Source: DASROJ01 sp035646975
GTDB taxonomy: Bacteria > Acidobacteriota > Polarisedimenticolia > JACPZX01 > DASXTC01
Direction: 5' to 3'
Length of the DNA: 9,790 nt
Assembly (NCBI GenBank): GCA_035646975.1
Contig: DASROJ010000221.1
Coordinates: forward strand, 1-9,790
The notes below the pieces were generated by a model. That model worked only from the letters and a program-made list of their open reading frames with translations, did not search any database and was not told the DNA's origin. Below are positions 6,799 to 9,790 of this stretch, one piece after another (within the stretch, counting starts at the first letter, position 1; each line of letters opens with the position of its first letter). The position numbers and the translations under genes were made by a program.

Positions 6799-7280
6799 GC
6801 CTTCTGCTGCTGATCCTGGCGCTATTGACCGCCGCGATCGGGCAGGTCGTGCTCTCGGGTGTCTGGCCTGCCGCGGCAGGTTTTTTTGACCTGCCTCTGG
6901 TGGCCGTCATATACTGCGGAATCAAGAAAGGGCCGGCCGGGGCCCTGCTGGCGGGAGCAGGCGTGGGTCTTTTCCAGGATGCCCTGGAGGGCACGCTTCT
7001 CGGGGTAAACGCTCTTTCCAAAGCGCTGGTCGGGTACCTGGTGGGCGTGCTGGGTCTGCGGTTTGCGCTTGCCCCGCTCATGTCCCGCGTCCTCGTTCTC
7101 GCCGCCAGCACGGTGCTGTCCCGCGTCACCGAGGTAGGAATCCTCGCCATCATGGGAAGAAGGCTCGCTTACGCACCCTACCCTCATCTATTAATGACCA
7201 TGACGGGCAACTGCCTGGTTGGATCCCTTCTGGTGGGGTTGTTTGCCGCCAGGGGCCTCAAGGGCGAGGCGATGCAGTGA
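6795..7280 (+). CDS. mreD: Rod shape-determining membrane protein MreD
   Basis: MreD is a small multi-pass inner-membrane subunit of the elongation complex that works with MreC. The 161-residue product is almost entirely hydrophobic with about four to six predicted helices. It has the family-like glycine-rich stretch GPAGALLAGAGVGLFQDALEG (split here as GPAGALLAGAGVG then LFQD at about 58-61) and a short charged C-terminus. MreD diverges strongly in sequence, so the call rests on size, topology, the GLFQD-type motif and its fixed place between mreC and mrdA. The start has a good ribosome site, GGGAAGG at 6783-6789, 5 nt upstream, inside the end of mreC. It ends 4 nt before the chosen start of mrdA. 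Confidence 0.93.
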   Translation: MSLLLLILALLTAAIGQVVLSGVWPAAAGFFDLPLVAVIYCGIKKGPAGALLAGAGVGLFQDALEGTLLGVNALSKALVGYLVGVLGLRFALAPLMSRVLVLAASTVLSRVTEVGILAIMGRRLAYAPYPHLLMTMTGNCLVGSLLVGLFAARGLKGEAMQ

Positions 7281-7284
7281 CGCT

Positions 7285-9195
7285 ATGACACCTGATTTCC
7301 GGCATCGCATCGAGTACAAGGAATACGTCGAATCGACGCAATTCTCGGCGCGAATCACCGTTCTGGCCGTGTTCTTCACAGCGGTCATGGTGGGATACCT
7401 GCTCTCCTTTTATTACATGCAGATCGTCCAGGGGGCCCACTACGCAGAGCTTGCGGAGGCCAACCGGATCCGCCGTATCGATGTGCAGGCGCCGCGTGGC
7501 GCGATCCTCGACAGGTACGGCCGGGTGATAGCGCGCAATCGGCCCGCGTTCGACGTGGTGCTCGACCGGGAGCATGCGTCGCATCTCGAGGAGAGTCTTC
7601 ACACGCTGGCGCCGGTGATCGGCGTGGAGGTCGGCGAGCTCAGGCAGCGGATCACCCATGCCGGCGCGCGCCCGAAGTACGAGCCGGTGGTGCTGGGGTC
7701 GGATGTCACGCTGGCGGTTGCCTCCTTCGTTGAATCCCGCAGGGCCGATCTGCCGGGTGTTTCGATCACTTTGAGCATGAAGCGCTCCTATCAGGAGGGG
7801 GAGTCCGGCGCGCATTACCTTGGCTACGTCGGCGAGGTCTCGCGGGCGATGCTGGACAAGAACAGCCTGATTGGCGCGGTGTCGGGTGACATCGTCGGCA
7901 AGGCCGGAGTGGAGCGCGCGTTCAACGACGAGCTGCAGGGACAACGAGGCGTGCGACAGGTGATTGTCAACAGCGGCGGGCGTGTGATGGGCGAGCAGGC
8001 CGGCGGTGTGCAGCCGGTGGCCGGCAAGGATCTGCGACTTACCATCGATCTCGACATGCAGCGGGAGCTGGACCAGGCTTTTGGCGATCAGACCGGCGCC
8101 GGTGTTTTCCTGGACCCGCGCAACGGCGAGATTCTCGCCATGACCAGCAGGCCCGGGTACGATCCGAACTTTTTCGCCCGCCGATTCACGCGCGAGTTCT
8201 GGAAATCGCTGGTGGACGACCCGCGCAAGCCGCTCCAGAATCGGGCCATCTCGAGCGCGTACTCTCCCGGCTCGACCTTCAAGCCGATCATGGCGGCCGC
8301 GGCGCTGGAGGAAGGGCTGGCCACGCCGTCCACGGTGTTCTCCTGTCCCGGCTGGGGCTTCTTCTACGGCAGGAAATTCCTCTGCCACGAGAAGGGTGGC
8401 CACGGCGTGGTGGACATGAAGCGCGCCATCCAGGTTTCCTGCAACGTCTACTTCTACAATCTGGGAAGCCGTCTCGGCATCGACTCGATCGCGCGATACG
8501 CCAAGCACATGGGACTGGGCTCTCTCACCGGAATCGACATCGGTCAGGAGCAGCCCGGCCTGGTGCCATCGCCCGAGTGGAAGATGACGGTCCACAAGGA
8601 TCGGTGGTATCCCAGCGAAACGATCTCGGTATCGATCGGGCAGGGGCCGCTTCTCATCACGCCGCTGCAGATGGCCATGTCGCAGGCGTTCATCGCCACC
8701 GACGGCAGGCGCGTCACGCCGCACCTCAGGCTCGGCACCGACTCCGCGACGTTTGCGCGAAGCCAGGGCGACGGCGATGCCGGGGGCGGCGACACGCACA
8801 TCAGCTCACACAACCTCGACGTGGTGAGGCGGGCGGAGTGGTCGGTGGTCAACGAATCGGGCACGGGAACCAAGGCGCTCATCCCGGGCCGAGATGTGTG
8901 CGGCAAGACGGGCACCGCGCAGGTGTACGCCGCCTCCGCCGGAGTGAAAGACGAGGACCTGCCCGCCGAGATGCGGGACCACGCCTGGTTCGTCGGGTTC
9001 GCGCCAAGAGACAACCCGCGGATCGCGTTCGCGGTTATCGTGGAACACGGCGGCCACGGCGGAACGGCCGCGGCGCCCATCGTGAAAAGTGTTCTGGAGA
9101 AGTTCTTCGAGTCGGAGGAGCAGCCGGCGCACCCGGATGCGCCAGCTCCCCGACAGGTGGCAAATGCTCGCAAAACGGGGTCTGGGCTATTTTGA
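7285..9195 (+). CDS. mrdA: Penicillin-binding protein 2, elongation-specific transpeptidase
   Basis: This is a class B PBP that cross-links the peptidoglycan polymerised by RodA during lateral growth. The 636-residue product has an N-terminal anchor at about residues 22-45, then the PBP dimerisation/pedestal region with RGAILDRYGRVIARN (71-85). The transpeptidase domain carries the three catalytic motifs: STFK with nucleophile Ser330, SCN at 385-387 and KTG at 541-543. Between the first two lie Cys354, Cys367 and a GGHG segment (His373), a pattern seen in many Gram-negative PBP2s. A Gly/Asp-rich low-complexity loop occurs near residues 496-512. The frame is open back to an ATG at 7219, but that start would overlap mreD by 62 nt and add 22 atypical residues. 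The ATG at 7285, 4 nt after the mreD stop, gives a normal PBP2 N-terminus. Its ribosome site is poor (GAGG 15 nt upstream), so coupling to mreD is likely. Confidence 0.96.
   Translation: MTPDFRHRIEYKEYVESTQFSARITVLAVFFTAVMVGYLLSFYYMQIVQGAHYAELAEANRIRRIDVQAPRGAILDRYGRVIARNRPAFDVVLDREHASHLEESLHTLAPVIGVEVGELRQRITHAGARPKYEPVVLGSDVTLAVASFVESRRADLPGVSITLSMKRSYQEGESGAHYLGYVGEVSRAMLDKNSLIGAVSGDIVGKAGVERAFNDELQGQRGVRQVIVNSGGRVMGEQAGGVQPVAGKDLRLTIDLDMQRELDQAFGDQTGAGVFLDPRNGEILAMTSRPGYDPNFFARRFTREFWKSLVDDPRKPLQNRAISSAYSPGSTFKPIMAAAALEEGLATPSTVFSCPGWGFFYGRKFLCHEKGGHGVVDMKRAIQVSCNVYFYNLGSRLGIDSIARYAKHMGLGSLTGIDIGQEQPGLVPSPEWKMTVHKDRWYPSETISVSIGQGPLLITPLQMAMSQAFIATDGRRVTPHLRLGTDSATFARSQGDGDAGGGDTHISSHNLDVVRRAEWSVVNESGTGTKALIPGRDVCGKTGTAQVYAASAGVKDEDLPAEMRDHAWFVGFAPRDNPRIAFAVIVEHGGHGGTAAAPIVKSVLEKFFESEEQPAHPDAPAPRQVANARKTGSGLF
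9155..9160 (+). promoter_or_regulatory. Ribosome-binding site deciding the rodA start
   Basis: AGGTGG lies inside the end of mrdA, 3 nt before the ATG at 9164, with the AGG core 6 nt away. It favours this ATG over the in-frame ATG at 9137, which has only weak purine-rich sequence ahead of it. Confidence 0.5.
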
Positions 9196-9790
9196 CTGGG
9201 TGCTGGTGGCAGCGATCGTCGCCGCCACCGGGCTCGGCCTTCTGATGCTCTACAGCACGACCTACCTGCAGGGTGGGGCGCAATTCTACCGCCAGCTCAT
9301 GTGGCTCGGCATCGCGCTCACGGCCTTTCTCATCGTCGTGTCGGTCGATTACCGTTTCTGGGCCAGTGTGGCGATTCCCGCCTATGCGATCTCGTGCCTG
9401 ACACTCGCGGTCGTGCTGGTGCAGGCGCGGGCGATCTCCGGCGCGCACTCCTGGTTCGAGCTGGGAGTGTTCAACGTCCAGCCGGCGGAGCTGGCGAAGT
9501 TCACCACGCTCCTGATGCTGGCCAGATATGTCGAGGAGAAAAAGGGATTCGGGCTGTCCGGTGTGAGCCTGCTGTACCTCTGCGGTATCGTGGGGATTCC
9601 CGTCATACTGATTGCCGCGCAACCCGACGTCGGTTCCACGCTGCCGTTCCTTCCCATGCTGTTCGTCGTCATCGTGCTTTCCGGCATCAGATGGAAAGCC
9701 CTGATGGTGCTGGGTCTCATCGCCGTGCTTCTGGCGCCGCTGGCCTGGTTCACCTTCCTCAAGCCGTATCAGAAGGAGCGGGTGCTCACG
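9164..9790 (+). CDS. rodA: RodA, SEDS-family peptidoglycan glycosyltransferase (N-terminal 209 residues; cut by window edge)
   Basis: RodA polymerises lipid II into glycan strands in the elongation complex, partnered with PBP2. The visible 209 residues start with GLGYFDWVLV and continue as repeated hydrophobic helices. Family landmarks are GLLMLYSTT (25-33), SWFELGVFNVQPAELAKF (96-113, the SEDS QPSE-type motif with Ala in place of Ser), AAQPDVGSTL (151-160, containing Asp155 at the position of the SEDS catalytic Asp), and KPYQKERVLT at the edge, which normally precedes the large periplasmic loop. About 160-200 C-terminal residues should lie beyond the window. The gene overlaps mrdA by 32 nt in another frame. 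FtsW is the main alternative, but direct linkage to mrdA and mreBCD points to RodA. Confidence 0.95.
   Translation, partial: MLAKRGLGYFDWVLVAAIVAATGLGLLMLYSTTYLQGGAQFYRQLMWLGIALTAFLIVVSVDYRFWASVAIPAYAISCLTLAVVLVQARAISGAHSWFELGVFNVQPAELAKFTTLLMLARYVEEKKGFGLSGVSLLYLCGIVGIPVILIAAQPDVGSTLPFLPMLFVVIVLSGIRWKALMVLGLIAVLLAPLAWFTFLKPYQKERVLT

Noticed and set aside
7219..7284. Upstream ATG extension of mrdA
   Set aside because: It would overlap mreD by 62 nt and add 22 residues unlike a PBP2 N-terminus. The ATG at 7285 directly after the mreD stop fits better.
7258..8799. Minus-strand open frame of 513 codons
   Set aside because: It is antisense to mrdA, which has all three transpeptidase motifs in order. 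The antisense product is low-complexity and Arg/His-rich.

Overview
The window is a GC-rich chromosomal segment with strong G/C bias at third codon positions. It holds the core of a bacterial cell-elongation locus. Seven genes run rightwards as an apparent operon: a FecR-domain envelope protein, a REC-like/GAF/GGDEF cyclase, mreB, mreC, mreD, mrdA (PBP2), and rodA, which is cut by the right edge. A SurA/PpiD-type peptidyl-prolyl isomerase gene reads leftwards from a shared intergenic region and is cut by the left edge. Gene content implies a diderm (outer-membrane), rod-forming bacterium. The FecR plus GAF-GGDEF genes ahead of mreB suggest an Acidobacteriota- or deltaproteobacteria-like lineage, but the sequence alone does not settle the taxonomy.

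Layout: 1-1668 (-) is PpiD-like foldase, open at the left edge. 1669-1924 is a divergent intergenic region. It contains one good sigma70-type promoter for each direction and a structured, possibly switchable leader in front of the FecR gene. 1925-3391 encodes a membrane-anchored FecR/FN3/Ig-like protein. 3398-4819 encodes the cyclase. 4823-5854 is mreB, 5890-6798 mreC, 6795-7280 mreD, 7285-9195 mrdA and 9164-9790 rodA (partial). Spacings are 6, 3 and 35 nt, a 4-nt overlap, 4 nt and a 32-nt overlap, so the seven genes look co-transcribed and partly translationally coupled. No tRNA, rRNA, CRISPR, IS or terminator was seen.

How they work together: MreB filaments, MreC and MreD organise the RodA glycosyltransferase and PBP2 transpeptidase that build the lateral wall. 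PpiD-like foldases assist folding of exported envelope proteins. The first two operon genes are the accessory part: an envelope-facing anchored protein and a cytoplasmic nucleotide-second-messenger enzyme.

The most notable point is in the GGDEF domain. The aspartate that contacts the guanine base in canonical diguanylate cyclases (GHxxGD) is a serine (GHLSGS, Ser356), while GGDEF, the metal-binding Asp and the RxxD I-site are intact. Asp-to-Ser at this position is the reported signature of Hypr GGDEF enzymes, which make 3',3'-cGAMP. The locus may therefore tie cGAMP signalling, rather than or alongside c-di-GMP, to cell elongation. That is inference from one diagnostic residue and needs biochemical testing.
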